Source: an uncultured Eubacteriales bacterium (lineage in GTDB: Bacteria; Bacillota_I; Bacilli_A; RF39; UBA660). Taken from it: 17,161 nt of DNA. The translations under genes and the position numbers were made by a program. The notes beneath the pieces were generated by a model. It was not told the DNA's origin and searched no databases. It saw only the letters and a list, made by a program, of their open reading frames with translations. Shown here piece by piece: positions 1 to 7,199 of the stretch. The stretch's first letter is position 1; every line of letters begins with the position of its first letter. Location: the NCBI GenBank assembly GCA_900321795.1, contig ONXO01000052.1, positions 1 through 17,161 of the forward strand, given 5' to 3'.

Positions 1-59
1 AAATTGATAAATTCATAGAAGCATTTAAAATAACTTATAATAATTTGTTATTAAAATAA
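1..59 (+). CDS. C-terminal tail of an upstream gene, probably a cysteine desulfurase (partial)
   Basis: One frame is open from the window edge (first full codon at 3) to a TAA at 57-59 and encodes the last 18 residues of a protein, ending KITYNNLLLK. The preceding residues IDKFIEAF resemble the final helix of NifS/IscS-type cysteine desulfurases. In Firmicutes such a gene (nifZ/iscS) commonly sits directly upstream of thiI and supplies persulfide sulfur to it. The stop lies 17 bases before the thiI start, so the two are likely co-transcribed. Identity rests on position and a very short tail, so it is tentative; that some coding sequence ends here is more secure. Confidence 0.45.
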   Translation, partial: IDKFIEAFKITYNNLLLK

Positions 60-76
60 AAAGGAAGGGTTTTTAT

Positions 77-1246
77 ATGAAAAAGCTAATAATGATAAAA
101 TACGGGGAATTAACTACTAAGAAAGACAATAGAAGTTTCTTTATAAATACATTATCTAATAATATAGAAACTGCTTTATCAGGGTTAAATTTTGTAATAA
201 AGAAAGACTATTATAGAATGTTTATTGAAGTAGATGATACTGAAGAAGCTATTAAAAGACTTAAGAATGTATTTGGCATTCATGAAATAGATATATGTTA
301 TTTTACTGAAGAAAAAGAAGTAATTGCTATAAATGAAATAGCGGTTTCTTTAGTAAATGAAGGTGATACTTTCAAAGTAGAAACTAATCGGTCTGATAAA
401 TCTTTTCCTATAAGAAGTATGGATTTGTCTAAGCAAGTTGGAGCATTTGTTTTAAAGAATGTAAGCAATGTAAAAGTGGATGTTAAAAAACCTGCTACAT
501 TAGTGAATATAGAAATTAGAAATGAAGGAGTATATATCTATAAAAATGGAACTTTAGGAAAAGGTGGATATCCTACTGGTACTTTAGGCAAAGCACTTTT
601 GATGCTTAGTGGTGGAATTGATAGTGTGGTTGCAGGATATCTTACTATGAAAAGGGGAGTTAAACTAGACTTTATATATTTTGAAAGTATTCCTCATACT
701 TCCTTAGAGGCTAGGGATAAAGTTATAAACCTTGCTAAAGTTCTTAAAAAATATGGTAATACCGGTAAGCTATATGTAATAAATTTTACTAAGATTCAAG
801 AAGCTATTTATACTAATTGTGATAAGGATTATATGATAACTATAATGAGAAGACAGATGTATAAAATTGGCGAAAAGCTAGCTAAAAGAGTAAAAGCAAA
901 TGCTATAGTAAATGGTGAAAGTATTGGTCAAGTAGCTAGTCAGACTTTAACTAGTATGAAAGTTGTTAATGATGTAACTTCTTATCCGATAATAAGACCT
1001 CTTGCTGCTTTTGATAAACTTGAAATAATGAGTTTAGCTAGAAAAATAGGAAGTTATGAAATAAGCATACTTCCATATGAAGACTGCTGTACAATATTTG
1101 TGCCTACGCATCCAGTAATTAATCCGAGCCTTGAGCATGCTAGAGTTGAAGAAGAAAAATTAGATTCTAATTTAATAGAAAAAGCTTTAGAAGATATGCT
1201 TGTGTTTGATTTAAAAGAAGAGAATATAGAAAAAGATTTACTATAG
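77..1246 (+). CDS. thiI: ThiI, tRNA uridine 4-sulfurtransferase
   Basis: ThiI adenylates U8 of tRNA and transfers sulfur to make 4-thiouridine; in many bacteria it also passes sulfur to ThiS for thiazole synthesis. The 389 residues match the short Bacillus-type enzyme (about 400), without the C-terminal rhodanese domain of the E. coli protein. The N-terminal ferredoxin-like and THUMP regions fill about residues 1-165. The PP-loop ATP pyrophosphatase signature SGGIDS is at 178-183, and the typical PYEDCCTIF segment near the end carries adjacent cysteines 337 and 338. Without a rhodanese domain, sulfur should come directly from a cysteine desulfurase, in keeping with the gene tail just upstream. 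The ATG is preceded by AAGGAAGG at about 61-68. The gene ends TAG and is followed by a 31-codon ORF and a terminator. Confidence 0.95.
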   Translation: MKKLIMIKYGELTTKKDNRSFFINTLSNNIETALSGLNFVIKKDYYRMFIEVDDTEEAIKRLKNVFGIHEIDICYFTEEKEVIAINEIAVSLVNEGDTFKVETNRSDKSFPIRSMDLSKQVGAFVLKNVSNVKVDVKKPATLVNIEIRNEGVYIYKNGTLGKGGYPTGTLGKALLMLSGGIDSVVAGYLTMKRGVKLDFIYFESIPHTSLEARDKVINLAKVLKKYGNTGKLYVINFTKIQEAIYTNCDKDYMITIMRRQMYKIGEKLAKRVKANAIVNGESIGQVASQTLTSMKVVNDVTSYPIIRPLAAFDKLEIMSLARKIGSYEISILPYEDCCTIFVPTHPVINPSLEHARVEEEKLDSNLIEKALEDMLVFDLKEENIEKDLL

Positions 1247-1289
1247 TATAAAAGTAGCCTATTAAACATATAATATAATAGGTGGTAGA

Positions 1290-1385
1290 GTGAAAAACAT
1301 ATCTTATGAAGATATAAAACTAGATTTTGGCTATGAAAACAGAACTAAAGACAAGTTGGAAGAAAATTATAAAAAAACAAAATAA
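1290..1385 (+). CDS. Small GTG-start ORF of 31 codons, unknown function
   Basis: Starting at GTG 1290 with an AGGTGG ribosome-binding-like sequence at about 1280-1285, a frame of 31 codons runs to TAA at 1383-1385. The product (begins MKNISYEDIK) is charged, lysine- and glutamate-rich, and has no membrane segment or cysteine. It lies 43 bases after thiI, and its stop codon falls in the left arm of the following terminator, so it would be the last gene of the thiI transcript. I do not recognise it. Plausible spacing and a Shine-Dalgarno-like sequence favour translation, but the length is short enough to be chance. Confidence 0.35.
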   Translation: MKNISYEDIKLDFGYENRTKDKLEENYKKTK

Positions 1386-1416
1386 TGATTGATTTGAAGT
1401 CAATCATTTTTATTTG
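1384..1416 (+). terminator. Rho-independent terminator after thiI
   Basis: A 9-bp inverted repeat (AATGATTGA at 1384-1392 with TCAATCATT at 1400-1408, 7-base loop) runs into a T-rich stretch. It closes the thiI transcript before the ackA promoter. Confidence 0.8.
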
Positions 1417-1457
1417 TAAAAATAAAGAAAAATGTATGTTTTTTTTAGTGTTTTTGA

Positions 1458-1463
1458 TATAAT
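1458..1463 (+). promoter_or_regulatory. Extended -10 promoter for ackA
   Basis: TATAAT at 1458-1463 is preceded by TGA, giving an extended -10 (TGnTATAAT). No good -35 is present at 17 bases. It lies 30 bases before the ackA start and just after the thiI terminator. Confidence 0.6.
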
Positions 1464-1493
1464 AGGAAATGTGAAAAGGAAGGAAGTAAATAT

Positions 1494-2672
1494 ATGAAAA
1501 TATTAAGTGTTAATGCAGGTAGTTCATCATTAAAGTTTCAAATGTATGAAATGCCAGAAGAAAAAGTACTAATTAGTGGTGTATTTGAAAGAATAGGTAT
1601 AGAAGGAAGCTTTTATACAGTTAAATTGAATGGGGAAAAGCTAAAGAAAGAAGTAGATTTACCTACTCATAAAGATGCATTTACTATATTAATTAAAGAA
1701 TTAATGGACAATAATATAGTAGAGTCTTTAGATGATATCAAAGGAGTAGGACACAGAATAGTTCAAGGTGGTTCATATTTTGATAAGACTGTAGTTGTTG
1801 ATGAAGATGTTATTGCCAAAATAGATGAACTTTCAGCTTTAGAACCTCTTCATAATCCTGCTGCTATAGTAGGTATTAGAGCTGCACAAGAAGTAATTCC
1901 TGGTGCTACTCAAACAGTAGTGTTTGATACAGCATTTCATCAAACTATGAATGAAGAAACTTATCTTTATGCTTTGCCTTATGAATGGGCTAAAGATTAT
2001 AAAATCAGAAGATATGGTGCACATGGAACTTCTCATAAATATGTATCAGCAAGAATGAATGAAATCTTAGGAAGAAGTAATACTAAACTAATTACTTGCC
2101 ATATTGGTAATGGAGCTAGTATAAGTGCAGTTAAAGACGGAAGATGTGTTAATACTTCTATGGGACTTACACCAAACGCAGGTCTTATTATGGGAAGTAG
2201 ATGCGGTGATATAGATGCTACTATCGTTCCTTATATGATGGAAGCTTTAAAAATTTCTCCTAAAGAGATGGATACAATACTAAATAAACAAAGTGGATTA
2301 CTTGGAATAAGCGGAGTGTCATCTGATTCAAGAGATGTGGAAGAAGGAATAGCTAAAGGTAATGATAGATGTATACTTGCTCAAAAAATGTATGTTAGAA
2401 GAATAATAGATTATATAGCTAAATATTATGTTGAACTAGAAGGATGTGATGCTATTGTCTTTACAGCAGGAGTTGGAGAAAACTCTATTAGTACTAGAAG
2501 AGAAGTGTTAGATGGGCTAAAAGTATTAGGTGTAAAAGTTGATGAAGAAGCAAATAACGTAAGAGGAGTTGAAACTAGAATAACAGCTGAAGATTCAAAC
2601 ATTCCAGCATACATAATACCAACAGATGAAGAATTAATGATAGCAAGAGATACATATAATTTAAGTATATAA
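1494..2672 (+). CDS. ackA: Acetate kinase
   Basis: Acetate kinase interconverts acetyl phosphate plus ADP and acetate plus ATP, the substrate-level phosphorylation step of acetate fermentation in the cytoplasm. The 392 residues match the family (about 400). The sugar-kinase-like ASKHA fold is shown by the N-terminal phosphate loop NAGSSSLKF, HRIVQGG, FDTAFH with catalytic Asp145, HGTSH at 177-181, CHIGNG, the MGSRCGDID segment with the conserved arginine, AGVGENS, and TDEEL with Glu379 near the C-terminus. Start is the ATG following GGAAGGAAG. No phosphotransacetylase gene is in view. The downstream DHH phosphoesterase begins 19 bases later and should share the transcript. Confidence 0.97.
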   Translation: MKILSVNAGSSSLKFQMYEMPEEKVLISGVFERIGIEGSFYTVKLNGEKLKKEVDLPTHKDAFTILIKELMDNNIVESLDDIKGVGHRIVQGGSYFDKTVVVDEDVIAKIDELSALEPLHNPAAIVGIRAAQEVIPGATQTVVFDTAFHQTMNEETYLYALPYEWAKDYKIRRYGAHGTSHKYVSARMNEILGRSNTKLITCHIGNGASISAVKDGRCVNTSMGLTPNAGLIMGSRCGDIDATIVPYMMEALKISPKEMDTILNKQSGLLGISGVSSDSRDVEEGIAKGNDRCILAQKMYVRRIIDYIAKYYVELEGCDAIVFTAGVGENSISTRREVLDGLKVLGVKVDEEANNVRGVETRITAEDSNIPAYIIPTDEELMIARDTYNLSI

Positions 2673-2691
2673 TATAGAAAGAAGTTAAGAA

Positions 2692-3660
2692 ATGAATAAA
2701 GAAACATTAAAGAAAATTTATAATGAAATAAAAAAGTTTAATACTATCTACATAGTCAGACATATTGGACCTGACCCTGATGCAATTTCTAGTCAAATAG
2801 CTTTAAGAGATATGATAAAACTTACATTTCCTGAAAAAAAAGTATACGCAATTGGTCAAAGTGTCTCTAAGTTTAAATTTATTGGTAAACTAGATAAAAT
2901 AGATGATAATATTTCTTATGAAGATTCTTTAATAATAACTTTAGATGTTCCTAATAAAGCAAGGGTAGATGGGATTAGTGTAGATAACTTTAAACATGTT
3001 ATTAAAATAGATCATCATCCATTTATAGAAAAGTTCTCTGATTTAGAGCTTATAGACACTAATGCTTGTTCAGCTTGTGAAATATTACTTGACCTTGCTA
3101 ATACAACTCGTTTTAAACTAAATAAAGAAATAGCAAGAGTGCTTATGATAGGTATAATAAGTGATTCAAATAGATTCTTGTTTAAACCAACAGATGATAA
3201 AACACTTCATAAAGCAGCTGATTTAGTAGAAAAATATAGTTTAAATCTTCAAGAAATATATGAACCTATATATATGAGACCTATTTCAGAAATCAGACTT
3301 ATGGGATATATTTATTCTAATTTAAAAGTAACAAAGAATAAGTTTGCTTATATAATACTTGAAAACGATATAGTATCTAGCTTTAATGGAGATGCTTCAA
3401 GCGCTTCAAATATGGTAAACGAGTTATCTTATATTGAAGACTTTTATGTATGGTTATTTGTTACATATGACGAAAAGAACGAAATATTTAAGATAAGCAT
3501 TAGAAGTAGAGGGCCAGTAATTAATGAACTAGCACAAAAGTATAATGGTGGAGGACATGTGTTTTCTTCAGGTGCTAGATGTAAGACTATGGAAGAAGTT
3601 AATGCTTTAATAGCAGATTTTGATAATTTAACTAGGGAGTATGTAAAAGAAAATAAATAG
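2692..3660 (+). CDS. nrnA: DHH/DHHA1 phosphoesterase, NrnA-like (oligoribonuclease / pAp phosphatase)
   Basis: Family members degrade short RNA oligomers (nanoRNA, pGpG) and often 3'-phosphoadenosine 5'-phosphate, using two Mn ions. At 322 residues it is close to B. subtilis NrnA (313). The DHH domain shows the metal-binding run H24, D28, D30 (a GPDPDA variant of the usual PDGDA), LDVPN near residue 84, and the DHH triplet at 107-109. The C-terminal DHHA1 substrate domain has GGGH at 286-289. There is no membrane segment, PAS or GGDEF region, so it is not GdpP. It follows ackA by 19 bases with a weak purine-rich ribosome binding site and is followed by a terminator. The gene symbol rests on domain layout and length; substrate preference cannot be read from sequence. 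Confidence 0.85.
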   Translation: MNKETLKKIYNEIKKFNTIYIVRHIGPDPDAISSQIALRDMIKLTFPEKKVYAIGQSVSKFKFIGKLDKIDDNISYEDSLIITLDVPNKARVDGISVDNFKHVIKIDHHPFIEKFSDLELIDTNACSACEILLDLANTTRFKLNKEIARVLMIGIISDSNRFLFKPTDDKTLHKAADLVEKYSLNLQEIYEPIYMRPISEIRLMGYIYSNLKVTKNKFAYIILENDIVSSFNGDASSASNMVNELSYIEDFYVWLFVTYDEKNEIFKISIRSRGPVINELAQKYNGGGHVFSSGARCKTMEEVNALIADFDNLTREYVKENK

Positions 3661-3729
3661 TATTTAATAAAGTACATTAAATATATATTAATACAAGTAT
3701 TCTCTATTCAAGTAAAAATTATTGTCTTT

Positions 3730-3762
3730 AAACACCAATCTAGGTTGATAGGTGTTTTTTTA
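3730..3762 (+). terminator. Rho-independent terminator after nrnA
   Basis: AAACACC at 3730-3736 pairs with GGTGTTT at 3751-3757. An inner ATC/GAT extension is separated by one A-A mismatch. The hairpin runs into a run of seven T. It closes the ackA-nrnA transcript. Confidence 0.85.
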
Positions 3763-3773
3763 GTTTTTAAATA

Positions 3774-3812
3774 GTTAGAACCTAACATCAAGACGTCAGA
3801 CGTATCTCTGAC
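3774..3812 (+). repeat. Two adjacent inverted repeats upstream of the rpmG promoter
   Basis: GTTAG at 3774-3778 is mirrored by CTAAC at 3782-3786. GTCAGA at 3795-3800 is mirrored by TCTGAC at 3807-3812. They lie 50 to 90 bases upstream of the -35 of the rpmG promoter and are not followed by a T run, so they are not terminators. The heptamer ACGTCAG at 3793-3799 recurs at 3897-3903, at the predicted transcription start. They could be a regulator binding region or remnants; function is unknown. Confidence 0.35.
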
Positions 3813-3863
3813 ATTAAATGGGCATTTTATAAGTAAAGTAGTATATTTTTAATCGAATAAGTC

Positions 3864-3892
3864 TTGCAAGGTTTCTAAAGGTTTGATATAAT
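3864..3892 (+). promoter_or_regulatory. Promoter of rpmG-efp
   Basis: TTGCAA at 3864-3869, a 17-base spacer and TATAAT at 3887-3892 with an extended TGA. Predicted start of transcription is around 3899. The start codon of rpmG follows 30 bases after the -10. Confidence 0.8.
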
Positions 3893-3921
3893 ACTAACGT
3901 CAGTTAAAGGGAGGCGAGAAA

Positions 3922-4092
3922 ATGGCAAAGAAAGAAAATAGAGAAGGTGTAGCTTTACAATGTACTGTTTGTAAAGAAATCAATTATTTAACAAGTAAAA
4001 ATAATAAAAATACTGAAGGCAAGTTAGAAATGAAAAAACATTGTCCTAGATGCAATAAGACAACTCTTCATAAAGAAAGAAAGGCGGCTTAA
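3922..4092 (+). CDS. rpmG: Ribosomal protein bL33, zinc-binding form
   Basis: A 56-codon gene starting MAKKENREG after the strong ribosome binding site GGGAGGCGAG. L33 sits near the E site of the 50S subunit. Two CxxC pairs (CTVC at 14-17 and CPRC at 41-44) mark the C+ form that binds zinc, as opposed to the cysteine-free paralogue some Firmicutes express under zinc limitation. Between them lies the usual INYLTSKN segment. At 56 residues it is a few longer than the typical 49-50. It ends 3 bases before efp, and its last codons contain the efp ribosome binding site, so translation is probably coupled. Confidence 0.93.
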   Translation: MAKKENREGVALQCTVCKEINYLTSKNNKNTEGKLEMKKHCPRCNKTTLHKERKAA

Positions 4093-4095
4093 TAA

Positions 4096-4653
4096 ATGTT
4101 TAACGTTAATGATATTAAAAATGGAATGACTATTTTATATGAAGGCAATGTTTACCAAGTAGTAGAGTTTCAACATGTAAAGCCAGGAAAAGGTAGTGCT
4201 TTTGTTAGAACTAAACTTAAGAATTTAAGAACACAAACTACACAAGAGATAACATTTAATGCTGGAATTAAAATGGAAAAAGCTAATGTTGAAAAAAGAG
4301 CTTTATCTTATCTATATAATAGTGGTGATACTTATGTATTTATGGATAATGAAAGCTATGATCAATTAGAACTTAACAAGAGTCAATTAAAAGATGAAGT
4401 TAAATTCTTAAAAGAAGGATTAGTAGTTGAAGTAATGAACTTTAATGGAGAAGTAATTGGTGTTACTCTTCCTGAAAAAGTTAGCTATAAAGTTATTGAA
4501 ACTGAAATGGCTGTTAAAGGAAATACTACAAGTGGTGCTATGAAAGATGCAACTATTGAAACAGGTTATACATTAAAAGTTCCTCTATTTATTGAAGAAG
4601 GGGAAGAAATAATTGTAACCACTTCTGATGGAAAATATTCAAGTAGAGCTTAA
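4096..4653 (+). CDS. efp: Translation elongation factor P
   Basis: EF-P enters the E-site side of a stalled ribosome and helps it make peptide bonds in polyproline runs. The 185 residues are the full length of the family: N-terminal KOW-like domain with the PGKGSAF loop carrying Lys32 at its tip, the residue that is post-translationally modified in Bacillus (5-aminopentanol) and in other bacteria (beta-lysine), followed by two OB-fold domains and the C-terminal GYTLKVPLFIEEGE region. No EpmA/EpmB-type modification gene is in the window. It shares a promoter with rpmG and is closed by a terminator that overlaps its stop codon. Confidence 0.97.
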   Translation: MFNVNDIKNGMTILYEGNVYQVVEFQHVKPGKGSAFVRTKLKNLRTQTTQEITFNAGIKMEKANVEKRALSYLYNSGDTYVFMDNESYDQLELNKSQLKDEVKFLKEGLVVEVMNFNGEVIGVTLPEKVSYKVIETEMAVKGNTTSGAMKDATIETGYTLKVPLFIEEGEEIIVTTSDGKYSSRA

Positions 4654-4671
4654 AAGAGCTCTGCTTTTTTT
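4642..4671 (+). terminator. Rho-independent terminator after efp
   Basis: AGTAGAGCT at 4642-4650 pairs with AGCTCTGCT at 4657-4665 (one T-G wobble), with a 6-base loop, followed by seven T. The efp stop codon is in the loop. Confidence 0.9.
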
Positions 4672-4693
4672 GTTGAAAAATGCCTTTGTTCGC

Positions 4694-4723
4694 TTGACTA
4701 AATCTATTAACTTGTTGTATGCT
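4694..4723 (+). promoter_or_regulatory. Probable promoter of recD2
   Basis: TTGACT at 4694-4699 and TATGCT at 4718-4723 with an 18-base spacer, 34 bases before the recD2 start. The -10 is imperfect. Confidence 0.45.
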
Positions 4724-4757
4724 TAATACACTTAAGTTAAAAAGGAGATAAACATTA

Positions 4758-6923
4758 ATGAGCAGTATTAAAGGTAATGTCACAAAATTGTTATATGAGT
4801 CTTCTACCGGATATAAAGTCGGGCTTTTTAAAGTGAAAGAATGTGAGGGAGAGGATGTTAGACCTTACCCTAACAAGACAATAACTTTTACTGGTAATTT
4901 TATGCCTCTTAATACTGAAATGAATTATATGTTTGTAGGTAAAATAGTTAATCATCCTCGTTTTGGTGTTCAATTTCAAGTAGAGTCTTATGAAAGTTCT
5001 CTTCCTAGTGATATTGATGGCATAGTGATGTATTTATCTAGTGGAATATTTAAAGGAATAGGGCCTAAAACTGCTAAAGCTATAGTAGATACATTTAAAG
5101 ATGAAACAATAAATGAAATAAAAAATGGTAATCCATATCTATCTAGAATAAAGGGAATGAATGAAAAGAAAGCTAAGGAATTAACTAAAAAGATACTTGA
5201 ATTTGATAAAGACCAAGAAATAATTATTGAGTTTAATAAACTTGGTTTTACAACTGAAGAATGTTTAAAAATAGTAAATAAGTATAAATCGAGATGTTTT
5301 GATATACTTGAAAATAATATATACTTACTATCTGAAGATATTAATTTTTTAAAACTAGATAAAGTATTTTTAAAATTACATGAGGAAGTAGATAATGTAA
5401 GAATCGATGCTTTAATAAAATATTGCATAAAGAATATATGTTACCAAAGAGGTGATACTTTAGTATCAAGAGAAAGCTTGTATTTAGAAATGAGTAAGTT
5501 CTTCTCCGAGCAACTTGATTCTAAGCTCTTTTTATCTCATGTTAATGATATGATTGATTCAGAAGATATTGCAATAGTAGGAGAGTATATTACTACAAAT
5601 GAGTTTTATGAAACAGAAGCTAATATTGCAAGCACTATTAACTTTTTATCTAAAATAAGTGATGGATATAAAATAGAAAGTATTAATAAACGAATCGATG
5701 ATTATGAAAAAAAGAATAATATTGTATTTAATGAAATACAGAAGGAAGCTATTAGAGGCAGTTTAATAAATAATGTATTTATAATAACTGGTGGTCCAGG
5801 AACCGGTAAAACAACTATAATTAAAGCTGTTGTTGATATTTATGAGGAGTTAAATCCTGATATTGAAGCTAAAGATATTACTTTGCTTGCACCGACCGGG
5901 CGTGCTGCTAAAAGAATGGCTGAAAGTGTTAAAAGAAAAGCGAGCACTATACACAAGTTCTTAAAATGGAATAAGGAATCTAAAGAGTTTAGCGTAAATA
6001 GATATAATCCAGTAGATACTAAATTAGTCATAATAGATGAAGCTTCTATGGTAGATATTTTCTTATTTAATAGCTTGCTTGATGGACTAGGTGCAAGAGT
6101 TAAAATCATACTTGTTGGAGATTCAGGCCAACTTCCAAGTATATCTCCAGGCAATGTACTTGCTGATTTGCTAGATGTAAATATTCCAGGAAGATACTTG
6201 AATGAAATTTATAGAACTAAAAAAGGTTCATATATAATACCTTTTGCTAAAGATATTAGAGAAAGAAAAGAATTTTTAGAAATTGATAATGATTATGAAG
6301 ATTTTAAATTTATTACTTCTCCTGATATATTAATTAAAAAATACGTTCAGCAAATAGTTTCACAGGTAAAAGATAAAGATATAAGTATTGAAGATTTTCA
6401 AGTATTAGTTCCTATGTACAAGGGAGAAAATGGTATAGACAACATAAATATTTTGATGCAAAGTGTTTTTAACCCTGAAAGTCCAAATAAGAATGAAATA
6501 ATCATTAGAGATACTATATATAGAGAAGGAGACAAGGTAATACAGCTTGTTAATGATGTTGATAATAATATATATAACGGAGATATTGGGTATATCAAAA
6601 GAATAATAAATGCCAAAGAAGCTTTAATTGAAATTGATTATTCAGGTAATAAAGTGCTCTACAAAAGAGGAAAGTTTGATGAGTTTACTCATTCTTATGC
6701 AATAAGCGTTCACAAATCACAAGGTAGTGAATACGATCATGTACTAGTTTTAATTCCTTCTAATATGAAGAGAATGCTTTATAATAAACTTATATACACA
6801 GCAGTTACAAGGGCTAAGAAATCTTTAATACTTATAGGTACTTTAGAAAGTTTGAATTATGCTATTCAAACTGAATATTCAGTAAATAGAATAACTTCAT
6901 TAAAAACATTTTTCTTGGTATAA
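4758..6923 (+). CDS. recD2: RecD2 (RecD/TraA-type) ATP-dependent DNA helicase
   Basis: RecD2 is a 5'-3' superfamily 1B DNA helicase that acts without RecBC in replication-fork and repair processes. The 721 residues are slightly shorter than B. subtilis YrrC (798). The N-terminal OB-like region is followed by tandem helix-hairpin-helix elements around 93-150 (GIGPKTAKAI, IKGMNEKKAKEL). The motor has Walker A GGPGTGKTT at 345-353, the IIDEAS Walker B with Asp427 and Glu428, motif III VGDSGQLPS, and the C-terminal helicase signatures SVHKSQGSE and YTAVTRAKK. The start ATG follows AAAGGAGAT. B. subtilis also has recD2 upstream of a YrzR-type small gene, the yrrI permease and alaS, which supports the name. 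Confidence 0.93.
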   Translation: MSSIKGNVTKLLYESSTGYKVGLFKVKECEGEDVRPYPNKTITFTGNFMPLNTEMNYMFVGKIVNHPRFGVQFQVESYESSLPSDIDGIVMYLSSGIFKGIGPKTAKAIVDTFKDETINEIKNGNPYLSRIKGMNEKKAKELTKKILEFDKDQEIIIEFNKLGFTTEECLKIVNKYKSRCFDILENNIYLLSEDINFLKLDKVFLKLHEEVDNVRIDALIKYCIKNICYQRGDTLVSRESLYLEMSKFFSEQLDSKLFLSHVNDMIDSEDIAIVGEYITTNEFYETEANIASTINFLSKISDGYKIESINKRIDDYEKKNNIVFNEIQKEAIRGSLINNVFIITGGPGTGKTTIIKAVVDIYEELNPDIEAKDITLLAPTGRAAKRMAESVKRKASTIHKFLKWNKESKEFSVNRYNPVDTKLVIIDEASMVDIFLFNSLLDGLGARVKIILVGDSGQLPSISPGNVLADLLDVNIPGRYLNEIYRTKKGSYIIPFAKDIRERKEFLEIDNDYEDFKFITSPDILIKKYVQQIVSQVKDKDISIEDFQVLVPMYKGENGIDNINILMQSVFNPESPNKNEIIIRDTIYREGDKVIQLVNDVDNNIYNGDIGYIKRIINAKEALIEIDYSGNKVLYKRGKFDEFTHSYAISVHKSQGSEYDHVLVLIPSNMKRMLYNKLIYTAVTRAKKSLILIGTLESLNYAIQTEYSVNRITSLKTFFLV

Positions 6924-6964
6924 CATTTTCTTTTTAGTCCATAATAAGGCTAGGGAGGATACTT

Positions 6965-7114
6965 ATGAAAATGTTTAAGAATATGATGTGGATGGCAGCT
7001 GGCATGGGGGCTGGCTTTGCAGCTAGTTATTACTCTAAAGATATTAAAAGTTTTATGAAAAAAGGTAAAAGAGAAATGACTAAAGCTGTTAAAAATACTA
7101 TGAGCGATAACTAA
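6965..7114 (+). CDS. Small membrane-anchored protein, YrzR/YtxH-like, unknown function
   Basis: A 49-codon ORF with a good ribosome binding site (GGGAGGA, 6 bases before ATG). The product has a short hydrophobic glycine/alanine-rich segment at about 8-22 (MWMAAGMGAGFAASYY) and then a lysine-rich amphipathic tail, the pattern of one membrane anchor with a cytoplasmic basic tail. It occupies the place where B. subtilis has the small gene yrzR between recD2 and yrrI, and the glycine/alanine-rich start fits that kind of protein. The match is by position and composition only. It follows recD2 by 41 bases and is closed by a terminator, so it is the last gene of the recD2 unit. Confidence 0.65.
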   Translation: MKMFKNMMWMAAGMGAGFAASYYSKDIKSFMKKGKREMTKAVKNTMSDN

Positions 7115-7122
7115 AACGTTAA

Positions 7123-7158
7123 AAACATGTAAAAAACTTTACATGTTTGTTTCTTTTC
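7123..7158 (+). terminator. Rho-independent terminator after the small recD2-linked gene
   Basis: A perfect 11-bp AT-rich inverted repeat (AAACATGTAAA at 7123-7133 with TTTACATGTTT at 7138-7148, loop AAAC) is followed by a T-rich stretch interrupted by G and C. The weak stem may terminate incompletely. Confidence 0.65.
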
Positions 7159-7172
7159 TAAATATAATTTGA

Positions 7173-7178
7173 TAGAAT
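7173..7178 (+). promoter_or_regulatory. Possible extended -10 promoter of the AI-2E-family gene
   Basis: TAGAAT at 7173-7178 preceded by TGA (extended -10). The -35 region at 17 bases is only TTTCTT. It lies between the previous terminator and the start codon. Confidence 0.4.
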
Positions 7179-7199
7179 ATTCTTAGGAGATGGATCTTT

